Shown here: positions 8,810 to 18,073 of the stretch, one piece after another
How positions within the stretch are numbered: position 1 is the stretch's first letter
Layout: each line of letters opens with the position of its first letter
Assembly (NCBI RefSeq): GCF_024159085.1
Contig: NZ_JAMZDE010000005.1
Location: 124,001 to 188,000 of the forward strand
Origin: Idiomarina rhizosphaerae
GTDB lineage: Bacteria > Pseudomonadota > Gammaproteobacteria > Enterobacterales > Alteromonadaceae
Direction: 5' to 3'
DNA: 64,000 nucleotides
Made by a program: the position numbers and the translations under genes
Notes under the pieces: model-generated
Database searches by the model: none
The model's input: only the letters and a program-made list of their open reading frames with translations
Told to the model about the DNA's origin: nothing

Positions 8810-10945
8810 ATGAAGAAAACGATCTTAGCCAGCACCATATTGGCCGCTCTTGCAACTCCCGCTATGGCCAATAACGCCAGCGGCGATACTGATATTGAGC
8901 AAATCAAAATTATTGGCAGTAAAACAGACGCCCGCAATGTCGCCGGCTCCAGTGCTGTCATTGACGAAGAACAGATGCGCATTGAGGTTCCAAGCGATAT
9001 CAATCAGCTGATGAAAACCATCCCAGGCGTTTATGTACGTGAAGAAGATGGCGAAGGCCTGCGCCCTAACATCGGTATTCGTGCTGCGACAGCTGGTCGC
9101 GTCAGCAAGGTCACGCTGCTGGAAGACGGCGTCATGATGGCTCCGGCACCTTATTCAAACCCGGCGGCCTACTATTTTCCGACTACCTTCCGTATGTCAT
9201 CAGTTGAAGTATTAAAAGGCGCACCTTTATTACGTTACGGCCCACAAACAACTGGCGGCGTTTTAAACCTGGTTTCAACACCTATTCCAGAAGACTTTGG
9301 TGGCCAGGTTCTGACTCAGTTTGGCGAAAACAGTAGCCGTGACATTCACGCTCATGTGGGCGGCACTGAAGGCCAGTGGGGCTTTTTATTAGAAACAGTG
9401 CAACGCAGCAGCGACGGCTTCAAAGAAATTGATCGTAGCAGTCGCGATGCCGGTTTTGATATTGAGGACTACGTTGCAAAACTTCAGTGGACAGGCGAGC
9501 GCCAGAGCCTGTTGGCTAAGGTGCAATATTCCGAAGAAATCTCAAACGAAACTTATCTCGGTTTGACCGATGCCGATTTCGCTCAGAATGAAAACCGTCG
9601 CTACGGGCTTTCTGAAATTGATCAGATGGATAACTCGCACAAAGGCTACAGCTTAAACTATGCATTTGAAGCGACGGATAATCTGACTTTCAGTATTTTA
9701 GGCTATTACAACGACTATGCTCGCAACTGGTTCAAATTGGATGGCGGTAATGCATACGTCAGTGCGGCTAATAACGGAGACGCCGATGCATTGGCTATTT
9801 TGCGAGGCACTCAGGATGAAGCCGGTCTGAACTATAAAAACAACAACCGCGCTTATGAATCTAAAGGCATTGAAGCCAATGCTCAGTTTATTTTTGGAAC
9901 TCATAACCTGGAAGTGGGGGTTCGTGACCACAGTGACGAAATGGATCGTTTCCAGCCAGTTGAAATTTATGATCAGGTTAACGGTAGCCTCGTTTACCAG
10001 GGCGAAGTTATGCCTACCGGCAGTAATAACCGTTTAGAAGGCGCTGACGCAATCAGCTTTTGGCTGACAGACCAGTGGCAGGCAACCGAAAACCTTAAGG
10101 TGCACTTTGCACTGCGCTATGAAGATGTCGAGTCCTATCGTAACCAGTTTGCGGACACAGCACGCGAACAGTTGGACAGCACGCGTTCAAACGACAGCGA
10201 CGAATGGTTGCCGGGCGTATCCTTCACTTATGACGTCAACGACAACTGGCAGGTACTGGCCGGCGCACATAAAGGATTTTCTCCTTTAGGCGGCGGTGCG
10301 AAAGAATTCCAGGAACCAGAAACCAGCAACAACTACGAAGCCGGTGTTCGCTTTAACCAAGGCTCTTTCTTTGCGGAAGCTATTGGTTTCTACAGCGACT
10401 TCAGCGACACCACACAGCAGTGTTCAATTGCTAACCCGTGTGACAATGGCGCTGAGTCAGGCTCTTATGTACTGGGTGAGTCAACCGTAGCCGGTCTGGA
10501 ATTACAGGCAAGCAATACCTTTGAACTTGGTCAGTTCCTTATGCCGGTTGATTTGGCTTACACCTACACCAAAGGTGAAATCAGTCAGGACAACGCGGTA
10601 ACAGGTTTGATGGACGGCGATGAACTGAATGACATTCCGCAGAATACCTTCAGCATTCGTGTTGCACTAGACAACAATAAAGGCTGGGTAAACTATGTGG
10701 TCGGTAAATACATTGATGAAATGTGTGTTTCTGTTGGCTGTAACCGCGACAACAGCCGTTTTAACAAAACCGAATCACTGTTCGTGACTGACTTTGTCAG
10801 CCGTTATGAAGTGGACAATAACATGGCGGTTTATTTCAAAGTTGAGAACCTGTTCGATCAGCAGAAAATTGTTGCTCGCTCACCACATGGTGCGCGCCCG
10901 AACAAACCTCAAACAGCTTCTTTCGGTGTGGAATACACTTTCTAA
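8810..10945 (+). CDS. TonB-dependent outer-membrane receptor, FecA-like
   Basis: Energised outer-membrane transporter, probably for a ferric siderophore or ferric citrate. A signal peptide ends at AMA-NN (residue 20-21); the plug domain follows (VPSDINQLMKTIPGVYV, RPNIGIRA, EVLKGAPLLRYGPQTTGG), then a 22-strand barrel ending in a terminal Phe (FGVEYTF). The 711-residue length and the plug wording resemble the FecA family, but the N-terminal signalling domain of true FecA is missing, as is any fecIR pair nearby. A Fur-like box upstream suggests iron control. A strong terminator follows. Substrate assignment is inference. Confidence 0.85.
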   Translation: MKKTILASTILAALATPAMANNASGDTDIEQIKIIGSKTDARNVAGSSAVIDEEQMRIEVPSDINQLMKTIPGVYVREEDGEGLRPNIGIRAATAGRVSKVTLLEDGVMMAPAPYSNPAAYYFPTTFRMSSVEVLKGAPLLRYGPQTTGGVLNLVSTPIPEDFGGQVLTQFGENSSRDIHAHVGGTEGQWGFLLETVQRSSDGFKEIDRSSRDAGFDIEDYVAKLQWTGERQSLLAKVQYSEEISNETYLGLTDADFAQNENRRYGLSEIDQMDNSHKGYSLNYAFEATDNLTFSILGYYNDYARNWFKLDGGNAYVSAANNGDADALAILRGTQDEAGLNYKNNNRAYESKGIEANAQFIFGTHNLEVGVRDHSDEMDRFQPVEIYDQVNGSLVYQGEVMPTGSNNRLEGADAISFWLTDQWQATENLKVHFALRYEDVESYRNQFADTAREQLDSTRSNDSDEWLPGVSFTYDVNDNWQVLAGAHKGFSPLGGGAKEFQEPETSNNYEAGVRFNQGSFFAEAIGFYSDFSDTTQQCSIANPCDNGAESGSYVLGESTVAGLELQASNTFELGQFLMPVDLAYTYTKGEISQDNAVTGLMDGDELNDIPQNTFSIRVALDNNKGWVNYVVGKYIDEMCVSVGCNRDNSRFNKTESLFVTDFVSRYEVDNNMAVYFKVENLFDQQKIVARSPHGARPNKPQTASFGVEYTF

Positions 10946-10970
10946 AAATGAATCCCTCTCTGGATTTATC

Positions 10971-11000
10971 ATGGCCCCATTTTTATGGGGCCATTTTTTT
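10971..11000 (+). terminator. Rho-independent terminator of the TonB receptor gene
   Basis: Perfect 10-bp stem ATGGCCCCAT / ATGGGGCCAT with a TTTT loop and six Ts, 25 bases after the receptor stop. Confidence 0.93.
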
Positions 11001-11010
11001 CAGAGTTACC

Positions 11011-11958
11011 TTACTGAGCTAAGCTAATAAGGTAATCCGCTAACGCGCCCATACCGGTTCTTTTAACGTCAGCTTCACGCTCTGCACTCTGGTTATAATT
11101 AGTGTTGGTGTTCACATCGTAAACGTACAGTTCGCCTTTTGCATCTTCAATAAATTCAATGCCCGCCACATCAATATCATTGGCTTTCAAAAAGGCTTCC
11201 AGCGCAAAAATAATTTCATGGTCATTAAAGCGCTGCGTAATAGTGAATTTATTGGGTTGATTGCCATCAGCAGGTGCTTCGCTGGTTGGGCAAAACGCAT
11301 CATCCACACTGCATACATCGGCAGGGCATAACTCAAAGCCTTGCTCAGTATTAACGTTAACCGCGTAAACAAATTTCTGCCCGACAAACTCACTGCGGGT
11401 AATATGCGGCTGCTTTGGCTGAATGTATTCTTGTAACAACCAGATGCCATCTAACGGCTCTTCGTAATCGTCACTGTTTATGTAGTTCTTTAAGCTCGCA
11501 ACATCATCAAACTTAATAACACCTAAACCCTTACCACCGCGATTAGGCTTTAAAATCAGTGGCCACTCGGCAAATTTCTCAGCGGCATCTGCCAGCAGTT
11601 CTTTTCCCACCACAGCCTGAGTTTTCGGCACGTTAAGTCCGGCTTTCTGTAACGCCGCATATTGCGACAGCTTACACACTTCCAGCGCCAGCACCCGGGT
11701 GCCATTAACCACAGTTCTATTACTGTTTTCCAACCAGGTTAACGCCATGCGAGTCAGTTCCGGTGCAAACCGATGACCCCGTGTGTGCGAGGAAGCACTC
11801 ATACGGTTATAGTAAACCGCATCTTCCGGAAGCTCGGAAAAAGGTATAACTCCCTTATCCAGAAACCATTCTTTGGCTTCTACGCCGCGCTTTTCAAACT
11901 CTGCTCTTAGCGGCACCAGCCACTCTTCATTTTCGTGCAGAATAACAATATCTCGCAT
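11011..11958 (-). CDS. ATP-grasp ligase, RimK / alpha-L-glutamate ligase type
   Basis: ATP-dependent carboxylate-amine ligase that would join an amino acid or amine to a carboxylate through an acyl-phosphate. ATP-grasp features are visible: the Lys of WPLILKPNRGGKGLGV (about residues 134-149), the LLQEYI hinge and the metal-binding end GIEFIEDAKGELYVYDVNTN. The N-terminus (MRDIVILHENEEW) forms a RimK-like pre-ATP domain. The gene is 9 bases after an APC amino-acid permease, with a strong ribosome site (AAGAGGT), so the pair is likely one operon: uptake or export of an amino acid plus its ligation. Neither substrate can be named from the sequence. Confidence 0.8.
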   Translation of the reverse strand: MRDIVILHENEEWLVPLRAEFEKRGVEAKEWFLDKGVIPFSELPEDAVYYNRMSASSHTRGHRFAPELTRMALTWLENSNRTVVNGTRVLALEVCKLSQYAALQKAGLNVPKTQAVVGKELLADAAEKFAEWPLILKPNRGGKGLGVIKFDDVASLKNYINSDDYEEPLDGIWLLQEYIQPKQPHITRSEFVGQKFVYAVNVNTEQGFELCPADVCSVDDAFCPTSEAPADGNQPNKFTITQRFNDHEIIFALEAFLKANDIDVAGIEFIEDAKGELYVYDVNTNTNYNQSAEREADVKRTGMGALADYLISLAQ

Positions 11959-11967
11959 GGTTACCTC

Positions 11968-13191
11968 TTAGCGTCTCAGCTGATGTATCAGCAGAACTAC
12001 GACAATAAAAACAAGCCCTGACAACAACACCTGCCAGGGAACAAAAACGGCCAGCCCAAGACAGCTGACTAAACCTAGTATGGATACCCACTTAGGCACA
12101 AAACGATCACTTTTTGCGACTTTCAGCGCCGCTAAATTCGTAATGCCATAATACACTAAAACCGTAAAGGCGCTGAACGACCATGCGGTCTTTATATCAC
12201 CAATTGCGACCAGCACCAGCATGACAATACAAGTTAGCCAGGTTGCCGGGGGTGCCGAAGTTTGTTGGTCGTTTAAGTTAGCAAAGCGCATGGGTAAATC
12301 GGCGCGACGCCCCATAGCCAGAACCACCCGGGACACGCCCAAAATTAAGTTGAGGATAACTCCGCCCATAGCAACCACTGCACCAGCGGTGACCAACCAT
12401 TGTATTGGTCCATTTGGTAGCAAACTCGCCAAGGAGAAGTGCTCCGCCTGAAAGTCCGCTATGCCGGGAAAATGCAATAGGGCGCTACCAACACCTAAAT
12501 ACAGAAGCGTTACAGCCGCCAGAGTTAAAACAACAGCAAGAGGAATAACCCGGCGCGGGTTTTGTACTTCTTCTCCCATGGTGGCAATACGTCCGTAGCC
12601 TGTGTAAGCAACAAAAAGCAGAGCTGCCGCCTGCAAAACGTGCCACCACTTGACCGAAGCTCGCTCAACAACAACGGCAGTTTGCTGATGAGCTGTAAAA
12701 ATAAATGTCAGCAGAGCGGCTATGCTAACCGTAACAATGGCTGCATTAACCCAGTTTGTGCGCTTAACGCCACCCAGTACTAATAACGTGAATAACACCA
12801 ATACCGCGGCAGCTATCCACTGTGCTAAATATTCCGGTATTGCCGTAGCATTCGTCACATACCAGCCTACCGCCAGCGCAGCGGTTGCCGCTGATGCACT
12901 TTTCGCCACAACGAACAAACTACCGGCTGTTACGCCATAAGCCGGAGTCAGGAACCGATAACCATACTCATAGGTACCTCCGCTTACCGAGTGTGCGGAA
13001 GCCAACTGCGCCGAAGACAGGCCATTGCATAAAGCCGTTACCGCCGCAATAAGAATGGCCCATAAAACGGCACCGCCGGCAATATCAGCACCTATACCAA
13101 CACTAACGAAGGCACCCGTGCCTAAAATGGAACCCAACCCCAAGACAATGGCGCCCGCCAGCGAGGTGGAACGAACCAACTGCTGATTCAT
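11968..13191 (-). CDS. APC-family amino-acid permease
   Basis: Inner-membrane amino-acid transporter with about 11-12 hydrophobic segments. The APC entry motif is clear at the N-terminus (GLGSILGTGAFVSVG), where the broken first helix binds the substrate backbone, and MGEEVQNPRRVIP is the conserved loop after TM6. At 407 residues it is somewhat short for the family (430-500). A good ribosome site (AAGGGGA) precedes the ATG. It is the first gene of a two-gene unit with the ATP-grasp ligase. It is divergent from the DASS transporter across an 88-base promoter region. Confidence 0.85.
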   Translation of the reverse strand: MNQQLVRSTSLAGAIVLGLGSILGTGAFVSVGIGADIAGGAVLWAILIAAVTALCNGLSSAQLASAHSVSGGTYEYGYRFLTPAYGVTAGSLFVVAKSASAATAALAVGWYVTNATAIPEYLAQWIAAAVLVLFTLLVLGGVKRTNWVNAAIVTVSIAALLTFIFTAHQQTAVVVERASVKWWHVLQAAALLFVAYTGYGRIATMGEEVQNPRRVIPLAVVLTLAAVTLLYLGVGSALLHFPGIADFQAEHFSLASLLPNGPIQWLVTAGAVVAMGGVILNLILGVSRVVLAMGRRADLPMRFANLNDQQTSAPPATWLTCIVMLVLVAIGDIKTAWSFSAFTVLVYYGITNLAALKVAKSDRFVPKWVSILGLVSCLGLAVFVPWQVLLSGLVFIVVVLLIHQLRR

Positions 13192-13279
13192 GCTATCCCC
13201 TTTAATCTTTCGTTGCTGATTCAGTCATTTCTCTATTATCTTACAGGGTAAAAGATGAAATGGATGTGACAAGACTTTA

Positions 13280-14644
13280 ATGAAACATTTAGCACTGGGG
13301 CCCATAACCGCCCTTATTGTATTGCTCACAACACAACTTGCAGCCATGCCATTACCCGCAGCGCTAACCTTAAGCACCGTGATCTGGGTGGCCTGGTGGT
13401 GGGTAACCGAGTGTATTCCTTTACCTGTCACCTCATTACTGCCTTTTGTATTGCTTCCTGCTTTTGGGGTTATTGATACACAAACCGCTGCCAGCGCTTT
13501 AGGCGACAATATTATTTTGTTGTTTATGGGCGCCTTTATGCTTGCCAAAGCCGTTGAAGCCAGTGGTGTCCATAAACGTATGGCCCTGTCTTTGGTTGCC
13601 CGCATTGGTGCTGACAATGGTCGCAAAGTGGTTATTTCCTTTATGGCCGCAACGGCATTTCTGTCCATGTGGATATCGAACACAGCGAGTGTTTTAGCAC
13701 TTTTACCCGTTGCTTTAGCTCTGGCCGATGCCAGCGACGACGAGAATTTCCAACGGGCTCTGCTGTTAGGTCTGGCCTACGCAGGTTCGCTTGGCGGCAT
13801 AGCTACTTTAGTAGGAACGCCGCCGAATCTGATTTTTGCGTCTATTTACCAGAATATTACCGGCGCGGAGTTCAGTTTTACCCGTTGGCTGGGCATTGGT
13901 TTACCCATGGTTCTGCTGGGGTTACCTGTTATCGCACTTTGGTTAACGCGTAACGTCAAATTGTCAAAGCCACTTGAGTTACCAACCACCAGTGAAATGA
14001 CAACCTATGAAAAGCGCGTGCTGATGGTTTTCGGTGCTGTCGTCATTTTGTGGATAACACGTACCGCTCCCTTTGGCGGCTGGACAGGCTTACTGGGTAT
14101 TGGCAGCCTCAATGACGCGACCGTTGCACTAGCCGGTGTGGTTGCCATGTTCGTTATCCCAACCGGAAAAGTAAAACACGAAAAGCTATTAAACTGGCCA
14201 TTAGCAAAAGATATTCCCTGGGGCATTTTATTGCTGTTTGCCGGTGGTATTTGCTTAGCCCGCGGCGTTATGGAAAGTGGGCTTGGCGACCTTATTGGTC
14301 AGTCGCTTACTGCATTGGGTGTGCTGCCGTTATGGTTACTCATTTTTGTGTTAACACTGACCGTGTCTTTTGTTACAGAATTCACTTCCAATACCGCAAC
14401 TGCCACCTTACTGATGCCCATTCTGGCAGCCACAGCAACGGCACTTGAGTTACCTATCGAGTTACTCATGATACCGGCGGTTATTGCCTGCAGTTGTGCC
14501 TTTTGCATGCCGGTTGCCACACCTCCAAACTCTATTGTTTTTGCCTCTAATCGAGTCACCATAAAAGCCATGGCGAAAGAGGGGGTGGTGCTGAATGTTC
14601 TGCTCGCCGTTGTCACGACACTGGTCGTACTCATTTTTGTCTAG
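13280..14644 (+). CDS. DASS/SLC13-family anion:sodium symporter
   Basis: Transporter for di- or tricarboxylates, or sulfate, coupled to sodium. Characteristic segments are WWWVTECIPLPVTSLLP near residue 36-52, a first SNT motif in FLSMWISNTASVLALLP, and the second repeat TEFTSNTATATLLMP followed by the family's MPVATPPNSIVFAS end motif. The two SNT motifs coordinate sodium and substrate in VcINDY, so this protein should be functional. Its length of 454 residues is normal. Upstream it faces the APC permease; the region between holds the promoters of both. Succinate-type substrates are the commonest in this clade, but that is inference. Confidence 0.87.
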   Translation: MKHLALGPITALIVLLTTQLAAMPLPAALTLSTVIWVAWWWVTECIPLPVTSLLPFVLLPAFGVIDTQTAASALGDNIILLFMGAFMLAKAVEASGVHKRMALSLVARIGADNGRKVVISFMAATAFLSMWISNTASVLALLPVALALADASDDENFQRALLLGLAYAGSLGGIATLVGTPPNLIFASIYQNITGAEFSFTRWLGIGLPMVLLGLPVIALWLTRNVKLSKPLELPTTSEMTTYEKRVLMVFGAVVILWITRTAPFGGWTGLLGIGSLNDATVALAGVVAMFVIPTGKVKHEKLLNWPLAKDIPWGILLLFAGGICLARGVMESGLGDLIGQSLTALGVLPLWLLIFVLTLTVSFVTEFTSNTATATLLMPILAATATALELPIELLMIPAVIACSCAFCMPVATPPNSIVFASNRVTIKAMAKEGVVLNVLLAVVTTLVVLIFV

Positions 14645-14704
14645 TGCGCCGACAGCTCTGACAGGCTATAATCGCACGCTTTCATCTCCTCAAAAGGATC
14701 TGAC

Positions 14705-15043
14705 ATGAGCGACTTCCCAGCCTGCCCTGAGTGTAAATCAAGCTTCACCTACCACGATGGTACCTTATTAGTTTGTGCTGAATGCGGGCACGAATGGTCT
14801 GAAAACGAGCCGGAAACAACTGACGATGCGCCCACTTTTCGCGATGCCAACGGTGCACCACTGGAAGACGGCGATACTGTCACTGTCATTAAAGATCTTA
14901 AAATTAAAGGTTCATCATCGGTGGTTAAAGTCGGTACCAAAGTTAAAAATATCCGCTTAATTGATGGTGACCATGACATCGACTGTAAGATTGATGGTAT
15001 CGGTGCAATGAAACTGAAATCTGAATTTGTTAAAAAGGTCTAA
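14705..15043 (+). CDS. yjdM: YjdM/PhnA-family zinc-ribbon protein
   Basis: Small cytosolic protein of 112 residues matching YjdM (formerly PhnA) over its whole length: an N-terminal zinc ribbon with CPEC and CAEC pairs (cysteines near 8, 11, 24, 27), an acidic linker, then the PhnA domain ([43 protein letters not shown]). Despite the old name it is not the phosphonoacetate hydrolase, and its function is not established. An AAAGGAT ribosome site lies 6 bases before the ATG. The next gene, a phosphodiesterase, begins 21 bases downstream and may be cotranscribed. Confidence 0.9.
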   Translation: MSDFPACPECKSSFTYHDGTLLVCAECGHEWSENEPETTDDAPTFRDANGAPLEDGDTVTVIKDLKIKGSSSVVKVGTKVKNIRLIDGDHDIDCKIDGIGAMKLKSEFVKKV

Positions 15044-15064
15044 AATCGGATACCGGAATTTACT

Positions 15065-16273
15065 ATGAAAACGCTTTTAGCTGTCTGCCTTGTTCTTTTT
15101 TCCTCATTTACTTTCGGAAAAAGTAACGAACAAACTGTGGTGCTTATTTCAATTGATGGTTTTCGTCACGATTATATTGAAAAACATGACGCCAAAAATA
15201 TTGCAGAGTTAGCTAAAAATGGAGTGCGTAGTGAAGGCCTTATTCCCGTTTATCCGTCAAAGACTTTTCCAAATCATCTGTCTATTATCACCGGTCGTTA
15301 CCCCACTAATCACGGCCTGGTCGATAATAATTTTTACGATACCGAGCGCCAGCAAAAGTACAGCATGGGCGACGGCTTAGAGGACAGTAGCTGGATTACC
15401 GCTTTACCTCTGTGGAACCTTGCCGAATTTCAGGGCGTAAAAGCGGCGACCTTTTTCTGGCCTGAGTCCGATGCCCGCATCAACGGCCGGACGCCCAGTT
15501 ACTTTTATCATTACAGTACACCGGTTCCTAACCGCCAACGGGTAGACCAAATTATTGAATGGTTAAAGTTACCGGAGAAAGCACGTCCAAGACTGGTTAC
15601 TGGCTATTTTTCTGTCGTTGACACCATGGGCCACCGTTTTGGCCCGGACGCTAAACAAGTGAAAGGTGCAGTTCAGCACGTTGACAAGCTTATTGGCGAG
15701 TTATGGCAACGAATGCAAACAGAAGTGGATGCGCCGGTTAATCTGGTTTTGGTTTCTGACCACGGCATGGCGCCGATAAAGGCCAACAAGATGATTGATG
15801 TTAATGAGCTGAATATTGATGAAGAGCTTTTTAACGTTGTAAATGCACAAACTCGACTGCTCATTTACCAAAATGAGGAGACTTCGGACAAGCAAGTAGA
15901 GTCACTCCGACAACGCCTGAACCAAGTGGCTGACGCCTCCTTTTATACAGAATCGGAAGAAGCCTTGGCGCAACGACACTTCGTTAACAGCCCGCGGGTC
16001 CCTTCCATTGTTTTAGCAACGGATGCTCCTACCAGCTTCGCTACACGGCCGCGTGATCAGTGGTCAGACGGCGGCACTCACGGGTATTACGGCACCCGCG
16101 ATATGGACGGCTTTTTTGTTGCAGCCGGAAGCGGTTTTCATCGTGGCCAGCAAATTGAGCGTTTTGAGAATATCCATATATACCCAATGCTGGCAGAATT
16201 ACTCAATTTAGAGCTGCTCACCGAAATTGATGGCCGGGCTGAAGTGCTCCGGCCAATCTTAAAAGCGAATTAA
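15065..16273 (+). CDS. Exported nucleotide pyrophosphatase/phosphodiesterase (NPP, alkaline phosphatase superfamily)
   Basis: Periplasmic two-zinc phosphodiesterase that would hydrolyse nucleotide pyrophosphates or phosphodiesters. The signal peptide covers residues 1-18. Zinc and nucleophile motifs are intact: ISIDGFRHDY (metal Asp), VYPSKTFPNHLS (nucleophilic Thr), VVDTMGHRFGP (Asp and His ligands), SDHGMAP (Asp-His) and GTHGYYG (His). Its order and 402-residue length match bacterial ENPP homologues such as the Xanthomonas NPP. Its stop overlaps the stop of the convergent DUF4199 gene by 4 bases. Confidence 0.88.
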   Translation: MKTLLAVCLVLFSSFTFGKSNEQTVVLISIDGFRHDYIEKHDAKNIAELAKNGVRSEGLIPVYPSKTFPNHLSIITGRYPTNHGLVDNNFYDTERQQKYSMGDGLEDSSWITALPLWNLAEFQGVKAATFFWPESDARINGRTPSYFYHYSTPVPNRQRVDQIIEWLKLPEKARPRLVTGYFSVVDTMGHRFGPDAKQVKGAVQHVDKLIGELWQRMQTEVDAPVNLVLVSDHGMAPIKANKMIDVNELNIDEELFNVVNAQTRLLIYQNEETSDKQVESLRQRLNQVADASFYTESEEALAQRHFVNSPRVPSIVLATDAPTSFATRPRDQWSDGGTHGYYGTRDMDGFFVAAGSGFHRGQQIERFENIHIYPMLAELLNLELLTEIDGRAEVLRPILKAN

Positions 16274-16764
16274 TTATCGTCAAGTTGCGGTGTTTTCATA
16301 AATATCGCGACTATTGCTGCCGTGATGGTGCCGACAACAAGGGCAAAAAGCATTGACTGAATAATATAGCTACCTAAAGTAAAATAAACTTCTGCTTGCT
16401 CAGCGTCCATTCCACCTTCATTAACAGCAAAGTTACTAACGTTTTCAAAATAATTCGGTGAAATAATAACGTGCGTTATCCACTGGCTAATTGGCGTTAA
16501 AACCGCCACCACAATGGCTATAATCAGACCACTAATAAACCCCTGCTTCCAGGTCATTGATCCATTAAGATCTTTTTCCCGTTTTTCTCTAAGTGCTAAT
16601 ACGTAAATGGCGATAGCAATAAGTGCAAAGAAGTTCGAGTAAGTTGAATGGTAAGCAATGTAATTGTCATGAAGACCAACTAGCCTTGCTATTAATACCC
16701 ACAACATACTGGCTATAATAAAAATAACGCCCCACTTTATTTCTGTTGTTCGTGTTTTAAGCAT
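16270..16764 (-). CDS. DUF4199-like four-helix membrane protein
   Basis: Inner-membrane protein of 164 residues with four predicted segments: near residues 11-29, 42-60, 74-97 and 127-152. The pattern (KWGVIFIIASMLW start, the RE-rich loop before the second pair, MTWKQGFISGLIIA) is that of DUF4199, a family of unknown function common in Bacteroidetes and some gammaproteobacteria. It stands alone, convergent with the phosphodiesterase and divergent from the poly-gamma-glutamate operon. No function can be assigned. Confidence 0.65.
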   Translation of the reverse strand: MLKTRTTEIKWGVIFIIASMLWVLIARLVGLHDNYIAYHSTYSNFFALIAIAIYVLALREKREKDLNGSMTWKQGFISGLIIAIVVAVLTPISQWITHVIISPNYFENVSNFAVNEGGMDAEQAEVYFTLGSYIIQSMLFALVVGTITAAIVAIFMKTPQLDDN

Positions 16765-16867
16765 TCTGGATTACCCTTTTGTAAAGATCCCTAAAAACAA
16801 TAGCACTATTAAGGGATAGTCTGTAATTATAGTCCCGTTTTAAACGAATTAATTCAGGAGGATTCCC

Positions 16868-18073
16868 GTGGAAATACCCAGCATGCTCGCTATCGTAGCT
16901 GCACTGTGGGTTGTTCTGGTCATAGCCGGCGTTTTTGAGGCCGTTCGCCATTGGGCACTTGTCCGTAAAATTCCCGTTCGAGTCCATGTAAATGGTACTC
17001 GGGGTAAAACCAGCGTCACCCGGCTAATTGCGGCGGGGTTACGCAGTGGTGGCAAACGTATTTGTGCTAAAACAACTGGTTCTGCAGCAGCTATTACTGA
17101 CCCGGATGGTCGCGAATTTCCTATTTACCGAATAAGCGGTGCAAATATTATTGAGCAAATGCGTACGCTAAAAAGAATGGCCGCGTTAAAGCCTGAAATT
17201 GTGGTTATAGAGTGTATGGCACTGCAGCCACAGTATCAGTCTTTGAGTGAATTGCGAATGGTTCGCTCAACCGTTGGTGTTATTACCAATGCCCGTGCCG
17301 ACCATTTAGATGTTATGGGCCCGGGTGAAAACGACGTAGCCCTAGCACTGGCAGGCAGCACTCCACTTAAAGGCGACTTATTCACCGCCGAACGCGACTT
17401 ACTCGATGTATTCAAATATTCATGCAAAGACCGTAAAAGTGAACTGCATGGCGTAACCGAGGACGAAGTTAACGCTATTACCGATGACACCATGAAGCGT
17501 TTCCGTTACGCAGAGCACGCCGAAAATGTTGCTTTAGCTCTGAATGTCTGCCAGCACCTTGGTGTTGACCGGGAGAAAGCTCTGGATGGAATGGTTGCAT
17601 TAGAGCCGGAAGCGGGTGCCATGCAGGTTCTTCACGTTAACTACTTCAAGCGCGAAATTGTATTCGTCAACGCCTTTGCAGCCAATGACCCTGAGTCTAC
17701 AGGACGCATTTGGGAGAATATGCTGGAGAAACATGGAGAAGGTCGCCGCAAAATTGTTTTAATCAACTGCCGGGCTGACCGTCCGCACCGCTCTCAGCAA
17801 ATGGCCGAAGACATCGTCAAATGGAGTCACGCGGATAAATATCTGCTGATGGGTTCAGGTACATTTATTTTTGTTCGAAATGCCGTCAAATATGGCCTCG
17901 ATCCAGAAAAACTATTAGTCATGGAAAACGCTCATATGACCGAAATTACTGAAACAATTTTAGAAGAGTCCGGCAGTAGCGCATTAGTTGTCGGTATGTG
18001 CAATATTCACGGTGGTGGCGAAGAAGTTGCTCGTTTCTTCCAGAACCGGGCAATTAAGGAGGAAGATCTATGA
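16868..18073 (+). CDS. pgsB: Poly-gamma-glutamate synthase subunit PgsB/CapB
   Basis: Catalytic ligase that polymerises glutamate through its gamma-carboxylate using ATP; it belongs to the Mur-ligase/folylpolyglutamate synthase group. One N-terminal membrane helix (residues 5-25) anchors it, then comes the P-loop HVNGTRGKTSVTR (about 40-52), and later the Mur-type conserved blocks VIECMALQP and ITNARADHLDVMG, with NCRADRPHRS near the C-terminus. The length of 401 residues matches Bacillus PgsB (393). The start is GTG, fixed by a strong AGGAGG five bases upstream; an ATG six codons in is less well placed. The stop overlaps the pgsC start (ATGA). Confidence 0.93.
   Translation: MEIPSMLAIVAALWVVLVIAGVFEAVRHWALVRKIPVRVHVNGTRGKTSVTRLIAAGLRSGGKRICAKTTGSAAAITDPDGREFPIYRISGANIIEQMRTLKRMAALKPEIVVIECMALQPQYQSLSELRMVRSTVGVITNARADHLDVMGPGENDVALALAGSTPLKGDLFTAERDLLDVFKYSCKDRKSELHGVTEDEVNAITDDTMKRFRYAEHAENVALALNVCQHLGVDREKALDGMVALEPEAGAMQVLHVNYFKREIVFVNAFAANDPESTGRIWENMLEKHGEGRRKIVLINCRADRPHRSQQMAEDIVKWSHADKYLLMGSGTFIFVRNAVKYGLDPEKLLVMENAHMTEITETILEESGSSALVVGMCNIHGGGEEVARFFQNRAIKEEDL

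Noticed and set aside
13225-13683. Open frame on the minus strand inside the DASS transporter
   Set aside because: It is a shadow of the coding strand, is low complexity and has no ribosome site or recognised domain.
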